A DNA stretch of 64,000 nucleotides, from positions 1-64,000 of the forward strand of contig SUVN01000001.1 of the NCBI GenBank assembly GCA_015061985.1, given 5' to 3'. Of the stretch, positions 34,298 through 43,438 are shown piece by piece. The notes under the pieces are model-generated. The model had not been told where the DNA came from. It did not search any database and saw only the letters and a program-made list of their open reading frames with translations. Position 1 is the stretch's first letter. Each line of letters begins with the position of its first letter. A program made the position numbers and the translations under genes. This stretch comes from Akkermansiaceae bacterium (GTDB lineage: Bacteria; Verrucomicrobiota; Verrucomicrobiia; Verrucomicrobiales; Akkermansiaceae).

Positions 34298-36652
34298 TCA
34301 GCTTTCCTCGCTGTCGGTTTCTTCTTCTTCCTCTGCGGTGTCTTCTTCCTCATCGTCAAAGAGCTCTTCGAACTCTTCATCCGTCATCTCTTCCTCCTCT
34401 GCTGCCGACTGAGCCTTGGCAGCGGGGACGGAGGGGAGGTTCTGTTTCAGGAAGTCAAGCAGGTAATCGGCAGTAAGCAGCTCACGGGTGACCACGGGAT
34501 TACCCTCCGGAAGGTAGAGCGCATTCACGGGCACGGAGCTGCGGTTGAGCTTGCGCATGGCTTCATCGATGGCGGGGGAGGGGCGCGTCTTGTCGGCACG
34601 CATCAGCACAACATTGCCCTTGCGGAAGGCATCGTACACCTCATCGGAGTAGGCCACTCCTTTGTTGGCCAGACAGGTGGCACACCACTTGGCGGTGAAG
34701 TCCACGAAGACCGGCTTGCCTTCATCAAGAGCTTTCTTCATGGCAGATTCGCTCCATTCCCCCCACTCAAGAGCAACGGGAGCGCCCTCAGCGGGCTCTT
34801 CCTGTGCGGTGGGCATGGAGTAGTACACACCGGCAGCGCCGAGGATGATGGCAACCACCAGGCCGATGATGCGGCTCTCTTTGCTCTGATACATGGGACA
34901 CCAGCGACCGTAGACCCAGAATGCAGAGCTGAAGATGACCAGCCCGACGAGCACCCAGAGGGTGTTGGCCTGCTGTTCTGCCGGAATGAAGGAAAGATAG
35001 ACGTAGAGAATCCAGGCCGCCGCCGCGAAGAGGAGGAAAGAGAGTCCCTGCTTGAGGGATTCCATCCAGGCACCGGGGCGCGGCAGGTACTTCACCAGAG
35101 AGGGGAAGAGGCCCAGCAGGATATAGGGAAAGGCAAGCCCCAGCGCCATGAAGGTGAGCGCGAGCATCATCCATACCCCCGGCAGAGCCATGGCGGCCGG
35201 CATGGCGGCACCCAGGAAGGGGGCGCTGCACGGTGTGGCTACCACGGTGACGAAGAGCCCCTGGAAGAAAGAGCCGGTGAGACCGCCCTTGTTCTGCATG
35301 CTCTGTCCGGCAGAGGTGGCTCCCACGCCGATTTCAAACACGCCGAACATGCTCAGCCCCAGCGTCAGCAACAGCAGCAGGATGAGGTAGACTATCCAGT
35401 CATTCTGCATCCACACCGCCCAGCTGCGACCGGAGGAGCCCACGTCGTTCCACAGCGTGGCGAACCACTGCGTCCAGGGCTGGGTGGCCAGCGCTTCCAG
35501 ATTGGAGAAGATGATGAGCAGTGCGGAGATAATCCAGAAGGAGATGAGGATACCCAGCACGAAGAAGAGCGAATGCAGGAACACCTTGCGGCGACTGCCG
35601 CCGCCCAGTTCCACAAAGCTCATAATCTTGAGCCCGATGACCGGGAACACGCAGGGCATCAGGTTCAGGATGAGACCTCCCAGAAACAGAGAGAGGAAGA
35701 GGGCCCCCATGCCGCCGGAGAACTCCGGTGTTGTGGCTTCAGCGGGAGCGCCGGTCGGCGTTGTCGCAGCTGCCAGCGGCAGCGAAATCTCATAGACGTT
35801 GCCATCTGCCACGAGCATGCCGGAAACCTTGCTGAGCGGCTTCCCCACCATGTTGTGATCCCTGGTGGGATGCATGGGGTCTTTGTCGTCATTGCGGGCA
35901 ATGGTCAGAGTGCCGGTTTCAGGGTTGATTTTCTGCTCAGCCGTGGGGGCTACACAGTTGTCATCAGAGAAGAAATGCGCGGTGGTCGGCACCTTGCCTG
36001 CAGGGAACGTGATGGTCACGTCCTTGTCCGTCTGGGTGGCGGTGAGTCCCTCCGGGGCAGAAGTCATACCGGCGATACCTTTCAGCACATCGCTGTTCCA
36101 ATCCGCAGCGGGTGCCCCATCACCTGCTGCAAGGCTGATTTCGACCTGACTCGGCACAGGCGGGGCGCATCCGTCGTCGGAGCACAGCTGAGTGTTCGCG
36201 GTGACGGAGAATGCGGCATTCTGCGGTGCATCCGCTTTCGGGGTTACTTTCCAGACAATTGTCGGCTTTTCATAGCTGTAGGACACGCTGCCGTAGGAGC
36301 TGACGTGGCGCTCCGGTGCAGACCAGAACGGCCCTGCCAGTTCAAATCCGGCGGGAGCGTGCATCTCCACCGTCATGGGTTCACCGACGGTACCCGGATT
36401 TCGGAAATAGGCGTGCCATGTCGGGGTGGCTTCCCCCCGCACCATCAGGTAGAATGACTCACCCGCCTTGTAGGATGCCACCGAGGCCGAGGCAGAGAGC
36501 TTCATTTCCGGGCTGCCGGGCTGCTGCCCGCAGAAAAGAGCACCGATGGCGGTTCCGGCAGCGTCATCACCCATGATGCCTTCCGGAAGCTGTGCCGAAC
36601 AGAGCCCTGCTGTCGCCAGCAGAGAAGCGAAAAACAGACGCAGTGTTTTCAT
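34298..36652 (-). CDS. dsbD: DsbD-type thiol:disulfide interchange protein
   Basis: DsbD passes electrons from cytoplasmic thioredoxin across the inner membrane to periplasmic partners. A signal peptide (MKTLRLFFASLLATAGLCSA) leads into a DsbD-like N-terminal domain of about 230 residues. A central membrane domain of about eight helices follows, with LILNLMPCVFPVIGLKIMSF and TVVATPCSAPFLGAA carrying the two membrane cysteines. A C-terminal thioredoxin domain has the active site WCATC (C657, C660). The end is a tail of about 40 mostly Glu/Asp residues that is not usual for the family. It appears to be transcribed alone. Confidence 0.9.
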   Translation of the reverse strand: MKTLRLFFASLLATAGLCSAQLPEGIMGDDAAGTAIGALFCGQQPGSPEMKLSASASVASYKAGESFYLMVRGEATPTWHAYFRNPGTVGEPMTVEMHAPAGFELAGPFWSAPERHVSSYGSVSYSYEKPTIVWKVTPKADAPQNAAFSVTANTQLCSDDGCAPPVPSQVEISLAAGDGAPAADWNSDVLKGIAGMTSAPEGLTATQTDKDVTITFPAGKVPTTAHFFSDDNCVAPTAEQKINPETGTLTIARNDDKDPMHPTRDHNMVGKPLSKVSGMLVADGNVYEISLPLAAATTPTGAPAEATTPEFSGGMGALFLSLFLGGLILNLMPCVFPVIGLKIMSFVELGGGSRRKVFLHSLFFVLGILISFWIISALLIIFSNLEALATQPWTQWFATLWNDVGSSGRSWAVWMQNDWIVYLILLLLLTLGLSMFGVFEIGVGATSAGQSMQNKGGLTGSFFQGLFVTVVATPCSAPFLGAAMPAAMALPGVWMMLALTFMALGLAFPYILLGLFPSLVKYLPRPGAWMESLKQGLSFLLFAAAAWILYVYLSFIPAEQQANTLWVLVGLVIFSSAFWVYGRWCPMYQSKESRIIGLVVAIILGAAGVYYSMPTAQEEPAEGAPVALEWGEWSESAMKKALDEGKPVFVDFTAKWCATCLANKGVAYSDEVYDAFRKGNVVLMRADKTRPSPAIDEAMRKLNRSSVPVNALYLPEGNPVVTRELLTADYLLDFLKQNLPSVPAAKAQSAAEEEEMTDEEFEELFDDEEEDTAEEEEETDSEES

Positions 36653-36658
36653 GGCTGC

Positions 36659-36688
36659 ATCCTATCATACTTTACCCCGCAGTGGCAA
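36659..36688 (-). promoter_or_regulatory. Promoter of dsbD
   Basis: TTGCCA (36683-36688), an 18-base spacer, TAGGAT (36659-36664), then six bases to the ATG at 36652. Confidence 0.5.
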
Positions 36689-36772
36689 GGCGTTAGTGCA
36701 AATCCTGCGTCCTCATCTCCATCTTTTTTTCGACATGAGCTAACGGTGATGGCCGGGAAGGAAGCATCAGGC

Positions 36773-36778
36773 TATAAT
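36773..36778 (+). promoter_or_regulatory. -10 element of the ferritin gene
   Basis: A perfect TATAAT overlaps the upstream in-frame ATG (36777), so that ATG cannot be in the mRNA. The next ATG (36789) is ten bases downstream. No convincing -35 was found. Confidence 0.5.
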
Positions 36779-36788
36779 GTCCACCGTT

Positions 36789-37289
36789 ATGAATCCCTAT
36801 GTTATCGATGCCGTCAATCGGCAAATCAAGGCTGAATTCGAAGCCGGGTTCCTGTACCTGGCCTTTTCCGTGAATCTGCATGCTTACGGGCTGCCCGGCA
36901 TGTCGCACTGGATGCGGGAGCAATACCGCGAGGAATGCGGTCATGCCCTGCGGCTCATCTCGCATCTGGAGCTGCGGGATGCCCCGGTGCAGATACCGAA
37001 CGTGAGCCATCCGGAGTACAGCTGGGAGCGTCCGCAGGATCTCTTCAAGCTGGCCCTGGAGCATGAGCAGCGCATTACCTCTGCCATCCACGACCTGTTG
37101 GAACTGTGCATGCGGGAAAAAGACTACGCCATGCAGGTGCTGCTGTTTGATTACGTGAAAGAGCAGGTGGAAGAAGAGCACCAGGTGGAGGAAATTGCCA
37201 GACAGATGATGCTTTGCGGCAGCAATGCTGAAGAACTGCTGGGGCTGGATGCCCGCCTTGGCTCCCGCACCACCACCGCATGGGAGTAA
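36789..37289 (+). CDS. ftnA: Non-haem ferritin
   Basis: The protein is a 166-residue iron-storage ferritin of the FtnA type. The ferroxidase-site residues lie in AEFEAGFLYLAF, REQYREECGHALRLI (ExxH) and KEQVEEEHQVEEI. The four-helix bundle is complete, and no haem-binding Met of bacterioferritin type is apparent. An ATG four codons upstream (36777) overlaps the -10 hexamer; starting at 36789 (MNPYVIDAVNRQIK) also aligns better with the family. It is a single gene between dsbD and the convergent polA. Confidence 0.92.
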   Translation: MNPYVIDAVNRQIKAEFEAGFLYLAFSVNLHAYGLPGMSHWMREQYREECGHALRLISHLELRDAPVQIPNVSHPEYSWERPQDLFKLALEHEQRITSAIHDLLELCMREKDYAMQVLLFDYVKEQVEEEHQVEEIARQMMLCGSNAEELLGLDARLGSRTTTAWE

Positions 37290-37337
37290 AAATCAGCTTT
37301 TATTGTCCGTTCCCACCAATCGTTCCGGCTTTCCTGC

Positions 37338-40112
37338 TCAGTGGGCTTCCAGCCAGTTGGGGGCGGTGTTGGACTCTACCTCCAGCGGTACGCCGTTGGG
37401 CAGGGGGAGAGCCTGCTGCATGGCGGTAGTGATCTGCGGAATGAGGTCGTGCTCGTCCTCGTGCAGGTCAATGAGCAGTTCGTCGTGTATCTGCATGATG
37501 AGGCGGCTGCGTTTGCCGCGCAGCAGCTCTGCCACGCGAATCATGGCGATTTTAATCATATCCGCTGCAGAGCCCTGAATGGGGGTGTTGATGGCGGTGC
37601 GCTCTGCGGCGGCGCGAAGGTTGAAGTTGGCGCTGTTGAGATCCGGCAGGCTGCGGCGGCGGCCGCAGAGCGTTTCTGCGTATCCGCGCTCCCGTGATTC
37701 AGCAATGAGTCTGTCCATGCATTCCCTGACCAGCGGGAATTGCTCAAAATAGCTCTCAATCAAGGCGGCGGCCGTGCCGCGTGGGCAATCCAGACGCTGG
37801 GAGAGACCGAAGGCAGAGATTCCGTAGATGATGCCGAAGTTCACGGTCTTGGCGGCGCGGCGCATGTCGGCCGTGACCTCCGCATGCGGCACGCCGTAGA
37901 TGCGGGCGGCGGTCTCGGCATGGATATCGCGCCCGTCGCGGAAGGCATTCACCATGGCGGGGTCGCCGGAGAGGGCGGCCATGAGCCGGAGTTCCACCTG
38001 GGAGTAGTCTGCTGAGAGGATGGAGAAGTGCTCATCGCGTGCGACAAAGGCGCGGCGGATGAGTTTGCCGGCTTCGGAGCGCACGGGGATGTTCTGCAGG
38101 TTGGGGTTCTGCGAGGCGAGACGCCCGGTGGCTGTGACCATCTGTTGCAGGGTTGAGTGGATGCGACCGTCCACGGGGGATATATACCGGGGCAGGGCAT
38201 CCAGATAGGTTCCCTTCAGTTTGCTCAGCTCGCGGTATTCCAGAATGCGACCCACCAGCGGAGAAACAGGCACGAGCTTGCGCAGCGTTTCCTCATCGGT
38301 CACGTATTGCCCGGTGCGGGTTTTCTTGGGCTTGTCCAGCAGCTTCATTTCACCGAACAGCAGCTCACCCAGCTGACGGGGAGAGTTGAGGTTGATGGGG
38401 CGTCCGATTTCCGCATCAATGGCTTCGCGGAGGGATTCAATCTGTTTTCCCAGTTCGTCGGAGGCTGCTGTCAGCTGTTCCGGCTCCACCCGCATGCCCT
38501 CGGCTTCCACGTCTGCCAGCACCGGCATGAGCGGGAACTCGATTTCGCGCATCAGTTTGTCCTGCCCGGTTTCCTCCAGCAGCGGCATGAGAACGTCTGC
38601 CAGCTGCAGCGTGATATCGGCATCCTCTGCGGCATAATCGGCCATGACTTCCTGCGGCACGGCGGCGGTGTCCATGTCCTTACCCTTGCCGGCGATGTCT
38701 TCCAGATGCACCGTGCGGTAGTGCAGCAGCGCCTCTGCCATGTCATCCATATTATGCCGAAGCTCCGGGTAGAGGGCACTGTGTGCCAGCATGGCATCAA
38801 AGAAGGGGCCGTTCACCGGTACCCCTGCGGCACGCAATACCTGCAAATCAAACTTGAGGTTCAGCCCCACTTTTTCTGCGGCTCCGGCAAAGGCTGCGCG
38901 GAATGCTTCTACCTCTGCTGCCTCTGCGATGGGTACATAGCATGCTTCGTGCGGGGTGATGCAGAACGAAATGCCCAGTAATCTGTCCTGCAATGGGTCG
39001 AGACCCGTGGTTTCGGTGTCGAAAGCCCAGCGGGGAGCGGCTTCCAGTCGGGCTGCCAGTTCTTTCCGTTGAGCGTCTGTGGTGATGAGTTGGTAGCGGT
39101 GCGGGGTGCTGTGGATGTCCGCCAGTTGCGGTGCGGCAAATAAATCCATCTGCGTGGGCTCTTCTGCCGGTTTTTCCGTTTGCTTGGGCGCGGAGGCGGC
39201 AAAAAGCTCGCCGAAATCAGCATCGGGCGTGGCCTTTTCCTCCTTGCCGCAAAGGCGGTCGGCGAGGGTGCGGAATTCCAGTTTGTGGAGGATGTCGCGC
39301 AGGGCTTCGGTGTCAAAACCCCGTCGAACACAGTCATCGATGCTCACCGGCAGCGGGACATCCCGTCGAATGGTGGCCAGCTCGTAGGACAGGCGGGCGT
39401 TGTCGGCGTTTGCCTCAATTTTTTCGCGCATTTTGCCTTTGATTTCGGCGGTGCGGGCGAGCAGCTGCTCCACGCTGCCGAACTGCTGAATGAGCTTCTG
39501 CGCGGTTTTGGCGCCCACACCCGGCACGCCGGGGATGTTGTCAGAAGCATCCCCCATGAGCGCCAGAATGTCAATTATCTGTGCCGGGGAGGAGATGCCC
39601 CATTCCTCCAGAAATGCTTCTTGGGTGACATGCTCAAACTCACTGCCTTTCTTGCCCGGTCGCAGCAGGGAGCAGGTGGCAGAGAAGAGCTGCCCCAGGT
39701 CTTTGTCCTTGGACACCATGTACGAGGTCATATCCCCGCGCTCATCTGCCAGACGGGTGAACGTGCCGATAACGTCATCCGCCTCGAACCCGGGCAGCCG
39801 GACGGTGGTGATGCGCATGGCCGACAGAATATCCACAATCCAGGGGATGGAATCGCGCAGCTCCTGCGGCATGGCCTGCCGGTTGGCTTTGTATTCTGCA
39901 AAGCGCTCATGGCGGAAGGTGGGGCCGGAGGGGTCGAGGCAGGCCACGATGTGGGTTGGCTGTTCTTTCTCAATGATATGCACCACGGTGTTGATGAATC
40001 CGAACATGGCCGAGGTGTTCAGCCCGGCAGAGGTGCGCATCGGATTGTTGATGAAAGCATAGAAAGCGCGGTATATCAGCGCCATACCATCAAGAATGCA
40101 GAAAGTACCCAT
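37338..40112 (-). CDS. polA: DNA polymerase I
   Basis: All three domains are present in 924 residues. The 5' nuclease covers residues 1-290 (FCILDGMALIYRAFYAF, GFEADDVIGTF, GDASDNIPGVPGVGAKTA). The 3'-5' exonuclease, about 350-520, starts with AFDTETTGLDPLQ; the Asp-x-Glu pair is intact, so proofreading is expected. The polymerase domain, about 540-924, has LSADYSQVELRLMAALSGD (motif A), RRAAKTVNFGIIYGIS (motif B, O-helix) and MQIHDELLIDL (motif C). The ATG at 40112 is preferred over an upstream GTG at 40121, because it lies 9 bases behind the -10. It is a single-gene unit, convergent with ftnA. Confidence 0.97.
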   Translation of the reverse strand: MGTFCILDGMALIYRAFYAFINNPMRTSAGLNTSAMFGFINTVVHIIEKEQPTHIVACLDPSGPTFRHERFAEYKANRQAMPQELRDSIPWIVDILSAMRITTVRLPGFEADDVIGTFTRLADERGDMTSYMVSKDKDLGQLFSATCSLLRPGKKGSEFEHVTQEAFLEEWGISSPAQIIDILALMGDASDNIPGVPGVGAKTAQKLIQQFGSVEQLLARTAEIKGKMREKIEANADNARLSYELATIRRDVPLPVSIDDCVRRGFDTEALRDILHKLEFRTLADRLCGKEEKATPDADFGELFAASAPKQTEKPAEEPTQMDLFAAPQLADIHSTPHRYQLITTDAQRKELAARLEAAPRWAFDTETTGLDPLQDRLLGISFCITPHEACYVPIAEAAEVEAFRAAFAGAAEKVGLNLKFDLQVLRAAGVPVNGPFFDAMLAHSALYPELRHNMDDMAEALLHYRTVHLEDIAGKGKDMDTAAVPQEVMADYAAEDADITLQLADVLMPLLEETGQDKLMREIEFPLMPVLADVEAEGMRVEPEQLTAASDELGKQIESLREAIDAEIGRPINLNSPRQLGELLFGEMKLLDKPKKTRTGQYVTDEETLRKLVPVSPLVGRILEYRELSKLKGTYLDALPRYISPVDGRIHSTLQQMVTATGRLASQNPNLQNIPVRSEAGKLIRRAFVARDEHFSILSADYSQVELRLMAALSGDPAMVNAFRDGRDIHAETAARIYGVPHAEVTADMRRAAKTVNFGIIYGISAFGLSQRLDCPRGTAAALIESYFEQFPLVRECMDRLIAESRERGYAETLCGRRRSLPDLNSANFNLRAAAERTAINTPIQGSAADMIKIAMIRVAELLRGKRSRLIMQIHDELLIDLHEDEHDLIPQITTAMQQALPLPNGVPLEVESNTAPNWLEAH

Positions 40113-40121
40113 TGCCCGCAC

Positions 40122-40151
40122 ATGGTATCATGCCGCCCCCTGCGCACGCAA
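40122..40151 (-). promoter_or_regulatory. Promoter candidate of polA
   Basis: TTGCGT (40146-40151), 18 bases, TACCAT (40122-40127), nine bases to the ATG. The hexamers are weaker than at neighbouring genes. Confidence 0.4.
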
Positions 40152-40311
40152 GCAAAAAGCACGTTCTTATATTCTGTTTCGCAAGTGTGAGAAGTGTTCA
40201 ATCAGATGCATGACCATAAACGCTGTTTGTCATATTGTATGCCATCAGTTGACCAGAGAGGTCGCATAAGACTCATTATCACAATTGTTGGGATTTGATA
40301 TTAGTTTTCTC

Positions 40312-40340
40312 TTGACAATAGTTATGGATTGTGATATTTT
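40312..40340 (+). promoter_or_regulatory. Promoter of the 40351 gene
   Basis: A perfect TTGACA (40312-40317), 17 bases and TATTTT (40335-40340). Ten bases remain to the ATG at 40351. Confidence 0.65.
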
Positions 40341-40350
40341 TCGCCGCAAG

Positions 40351-41250
40351 ATGAAATGGAAGAATTTTCTGAGCGGTTGTGTGTTGGTGGGTGCAATCGG
40401 AAGTGCCTCTGCAGATTGGACTTATAATCTGCCGGAAACGGGGCTGATGCCCAGCGCTGCTGAAGTGTCTGTGTGGAGTGACATGAGCGAACGTCATGGG
40501 AAGGCCTCCTCTTTCGGTATGCAGCAGTATGATTTGGCAATTCCGCTGAGCGATCCCCGCCGTACGAATTTCGGGGCATGGGCGTTCAACGCTGCGCTGG
40601 ACGTGGAGATTACCGCGCTGCATGCGTCGGGCTCCCTGCAACTGCGAAAGGATGAGTTATATAATTTCAACATGCCGTTGACGGTGATTCGTCGGCTGGA
40701 GAACGGAAAACGTCTGGCTTTGACGCTTATGCCGAGTGTTTCGACGGATTTTTCATCCGGCTGGAGCGGTGTTGCTCTGGCGGGTGCGGCCGATTATCAG
40801 CTGTATACGAGCGACACCCTGACGTACTCAATCGGACTGATAGTCATGCCTCAACGCCTGTATTACGGCGTAGCTCCCTTTTTCTCCGTGGAATGGAAGC
40901 CCTCGCATGACTGGACGGTGAAATTGAAAGGATATCGCCTGGAGGCCATGTACGCCTTTACGCCACGGTTTTCGGCCGGTCCGGTGTTGATGGGGATGGG
41001 GAATTCCTGGGCCGTGCGGACAGAACGCGGCAATCAGCTCTTCACAGTACGTTCCATGATGGCGGGTGTGACGGGAGAGTACGATTTTGCGTCTCCAGGA
41101 CAGCGCAAGCGTATTATCAAGGCTACCGTCGGCTCGATTCTGACAACAACGGCAGAACTCAACCGAATGGATAGTGGCAAGCATACGGTAGAAGCTCATC
41201 ATTATCACCCCGGACTCTATGTTTCTATAGGGGTGGATTGTCGCTTCTGA
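40351..41250 (+). CDS. Outer-membrane beta-barrel protein candidate
   Basis: A signal peptide (MKWKNFLSGCVLVGAIGSASA) precedes about 280 residues dominated by alternating hydrophobic/polar beta strands: FNAALDVEITALHASGSLQL, LTYSIGLIVMPQRLYYGVAP and FFSVEWKPSHDWTVKLKGYR. It ends in GLYVSIGVDCRF with the terminal Phe typical of BAM-folded barrels. About ten to twelve strands can be counted. No specific family was recognised. An in-frame extension to 40285 exists but would cross the promoter. It converges with the lipocalin gene, with two bases between the stops. Confidence 0.7.
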   Translation: MKWKNFLSGCVLVGAIGSASADWTYNLPETGLMPSAAEVSVWSDMSERHGKASSFGMQQYDLAIPLSDPRRTNFGAWAFNAALDVEITALHASGSLQLRKDELYNFNMPLTVIRRLENGKRLALTLMPSVSTDFSSGWSGVALAGAADYQLYTSDTLTYSIGLIVMPQRLYYGVAPFFSVEWKPSHDWTVKLKGYRLEAMYAFTPRFSAGPVLMGMGNSWAVRTERGNQLFTVRSMMAGVTGEYDFASPGQRKRIIKATVGSILTTTAELNRMDSGKHTVEAHHYHPGLYVSIGVDCRF

Positions 41251-41252
41251 AA

Positions 41253-41771
41253 TTATTGCCGGGTGCGGCGCAACTCGTGAGTGTTGAACCCGCGGTGTCT
41301 TGCTTCTGCCAGAAGCCTGTTGATACGGGTTCGGTCAGGATGCTGCTCACGGGTCATCAGCCACAGGTAGTGCCCACCGCTCCCGGCAATGAGAGCTTCC
41401 CTGTAATCAGCATCCGTATACAAAACAAGGAACGGTGCTGAAAACCATCCGTATGGCGGAACAAAGGAAACCCGCATCGCCCCCGGATGGGCAGGGTCTT
41501 TGATGCTGCCCATCCCGTGTGACCGCCTGCTTCTGCCTTTGTCATCCGTGCCGTTGTTGCAGACGCGGAATTTTGTGTCTCCCATCGCTTCATAATCGGA
41601 ATACACCTTATCCAACCCGGCTTCAAATACATTTTCAAGCCTCGCCTGTTCATACCAGCGACCCATGAATGCCGACAGATTCACCGCACGCTGAGGGGTG
41701 ATGTCTGCCCCATTGCCTTTCATTCGTTTCCACAATCCCACCGGAATCTGAAGCAGTGCTTTCCATATCAT
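41253..41771 (-). CDS. Bacterial lipocalin (Blc-like)
   Basis: This 172-residue protein has the lipocalin signature GRWYEQARLENVFE, where Gly-x-Trp is the conserved first strand, followed by YSDYEAM, FVPPYGWFSAPFLVLYTDAD, HYLWLMTRE and the C-terminal helix with RINRLLAEARHRGF. Bacterial lipocalins bind lipids or other hydrophobic ligands and are usually outer-membrane lipoproteins. Here no lipobox is visible, and the first 20 residues (MIWKALLQIPVGLWKRMKG) only resemble a short membrane-interacting helix. A TTGACG 17 bases upstream of a poor -10 (CATCCT) ends six bases before the ATG. Confidence 0.82.
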   Translation of the reverse strand: MIWKALLQIPVGLWKRMKGNGADITPQRAVNLSAFMGRWYEQARLENVFEAGLDKVYSDYEAMGDTKFRVCNNGTDDKGRSRRSHGMGSIKDPAHPGAMRVSFVPPYGWFSAPFLVLYTDADYREALIAGSGGHYLWLMTREQHPDRTRINRLLAEARHRGFNTHELRRTRQ

Positions 41772-41860
41772 GCGGTAAGGATGCTACTCGTGCCCTTTTC
41801 CGTCAAAAACACATAATTCTTCCTCGGCCTCTGCAAAATGTTGTCAACGGTGTACTGCTG

Positions 41861-43438
41861 TCAGTTGACTTTGTCTCCAATCGGCAGGGTAAGCAGGAAA
41901 GTGCTGCCGGCATCGGAGCTCTTCTCCAGTACGAGCTCACCGCCGATGGAGCGAGCCATGTCTCGCGCCAGTGCAAGTCCCAGCCCCACGCCGGGTTTGC
42001 GGCCCTGTTCGGCTCTGGCAGAGCGGGAGAAGGGGCGGAAAAGGCTCTTCTGCAGTTCCATCGGTATGCCGGGGCCATTGTCCGTAAAGCGGATTCCCAG
42101 CATGTTGTGGGTGCGCACCATGCTGATGTTGATGGTCGGGGTGGTAGCGGTGGAAGCGTATTTGATGGCGTTATCCGCCAGATTGGTCAGAATCTGCTCC
42201 AGAGAGAGCAAATCGGTGTGCAGCGTCACCATGTCACAGCGCTTATCGTGTGTGATGTGTGTTTTGAATCCGGCGTCGCGGAGCTGCCCGGAGATTTTGC
42301 TGAAAGCTTTATCCAGTAATTCCCGGCACAGTCCGCTGTCGCAACGGCCGCGCACTTTCCCTCGACTCAGACGGGCGAAACTCAGCACGTTTTCCACCAG
42401 ATGCGCCAGGCGGCGGGTTTCGTGGTAGAGCGTTTCGTGGTATTCCTCGATTTTATCCGCAGGGGTGTTCTTACGCCGCAGCAGGTCGGTAATGAGGGCA
42501 AAGCTGGTGAGCGGTGTCCGCAGTTCGTGAGTGACGGCCGATACAAAATCACTGCGCCGACGCTCCATGCGGGTGTAGAAGGCGAGCAAGCCGAAGATGA
42601 TACCGATGCTGATGAGGGTGATGAGCCAGGTGGCTGCAACCGTTCCGCGCATGGCGTTCCTGCGCGCTCCGGAATCCGGCAGCTCCACATCATTTCCCGG
42701 GCGAAGAATCAGGGGCAGGGGGCTCAGATTGGCATTTTCGCCGGGGCTGACAAAATCAATGCTTGCTTCTTTCAGACCCGGTTCGACCTTGGGTAAGAGA
42801 TGGGTTGCCAGTTTGTCGGCATCGATGATGAACCCCTCCGCTGCGTATCCATGGGTGGTGGGAATACTGCGCATGTATACCAGGTTCTTCTTGTGATTCC
42901 AGGCAAAGAACGGACCCGGTTTGCCCTTTGCCTCCATGGGCTGGGAGAAATCCGGGTCATTGGCTTCGTATACACCGAATACCGGCAGATGCGTGCGCGG
43001 GTCGTAGTTGGAGGGTTTGGTCGGGTCATATACCGGGGCAGATGGGTTGAAGGCCTTGCGCCGCATGGTGTTCATCACCACCGTAGCGCTGCTGAGCACG
43101 TGGCCGAAATCCTCCTCACCCGGCGGAACCAGCAGAGCTCCGGGGGTAAGCAGAAAGTATCCGCAGTTGAAATCTGCTTTCCCTCCCTTGGGCATGGGAT
43201 AGATGGCCAGCGAGAAATCCGGTGCCGGAGCCATTTTGTTGCGCTCCTCGGTCAGCAGTCTGTCCAATTCAGCCTGAACGCGGGGCAGGCTCAGCTCCAG
43301 CAGTCGGTTGATTTGCGCCTTGCGGTCAATCTCATCCAGTCTGGAGTTGAGCGTGGCGGCCTCGTAGCCCTGCCAGAGTGCTGCGCCCAGAGTCAGCAGG
43401 CTGAAGAGTATCAGGATAATCAGCGGCTTCTTTTTCAT
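41861..43438 (-). CDS. Two-component sensor histidine kinase
   Basis: Two membrane segments (about residues 5-22 and 262-285) bracket an extracytoplasmic sensor domain of about 235 residues whose ligand cannot be read. The DHp motif SAVTHELRTPLTSF carries the phospho-acceptor His, about residue 304. The ATPase domain shows NLADNAIKYAS (N box), FTDNGPGIP (G1), LFRPFSR (F box) and GVGLGLALAR (G2). The start overlaps the response-regulator stop by four bases, so the pair is co-translated. The likely partner is the adjacent regulator. Confidence 0.93.
   Translation of the reverse strand: MKKKPLIILILFSLLTLGAALWQGYEAATLNSRLDEIDRKAQINRLLELSLPRVQAELDRLLTEERNKMAPAPDFSLAIYPMPKGGKADFNCGYFLLTPGALLVPPGEEDFGHVLSSATVVMNTMRRKAFNPSAPVYDPTKPSNYDPRTHLPVFGVYEANDPDFSQPMEAKGKPGPFFAWNHKKNLVYMRSIPTTHGYAAEGFIIDADKLATHLLPKVEPGLKEASIDFVSPGENANLSPLPLILRPGNDVELPDSGARRNAMRGTVAATWLITLISIGIIFGLLAFYTRMERRRSDFVSAVTHELRTPLTSFALITDLLRRKNTPADKIEEYHETLYHETRRLAHLVENVLSFARLSRGKVRGRCDSGLCRELLDKAFSKISGQLRDAGFKTHITHDKRCDMVTLHTDLLSLEQILTNLADNAIKYASTATTPTINISMVRTHNMLGIRFTDNGPGIPMELQKSLFRPFSRSARAEQGRKPGVGLGLALARDMARSIGGELVLEKSSDAGSTFLLTLPIGDKVN

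Noticed and set aside
34229..36457. 742-codon open frame on the plus strand
   Set aside because: It is antisense to dsbD, has low-complexity His/Gln/Glu/Gly-rich content typical of GC-rich shadow frames, and shows no domain.
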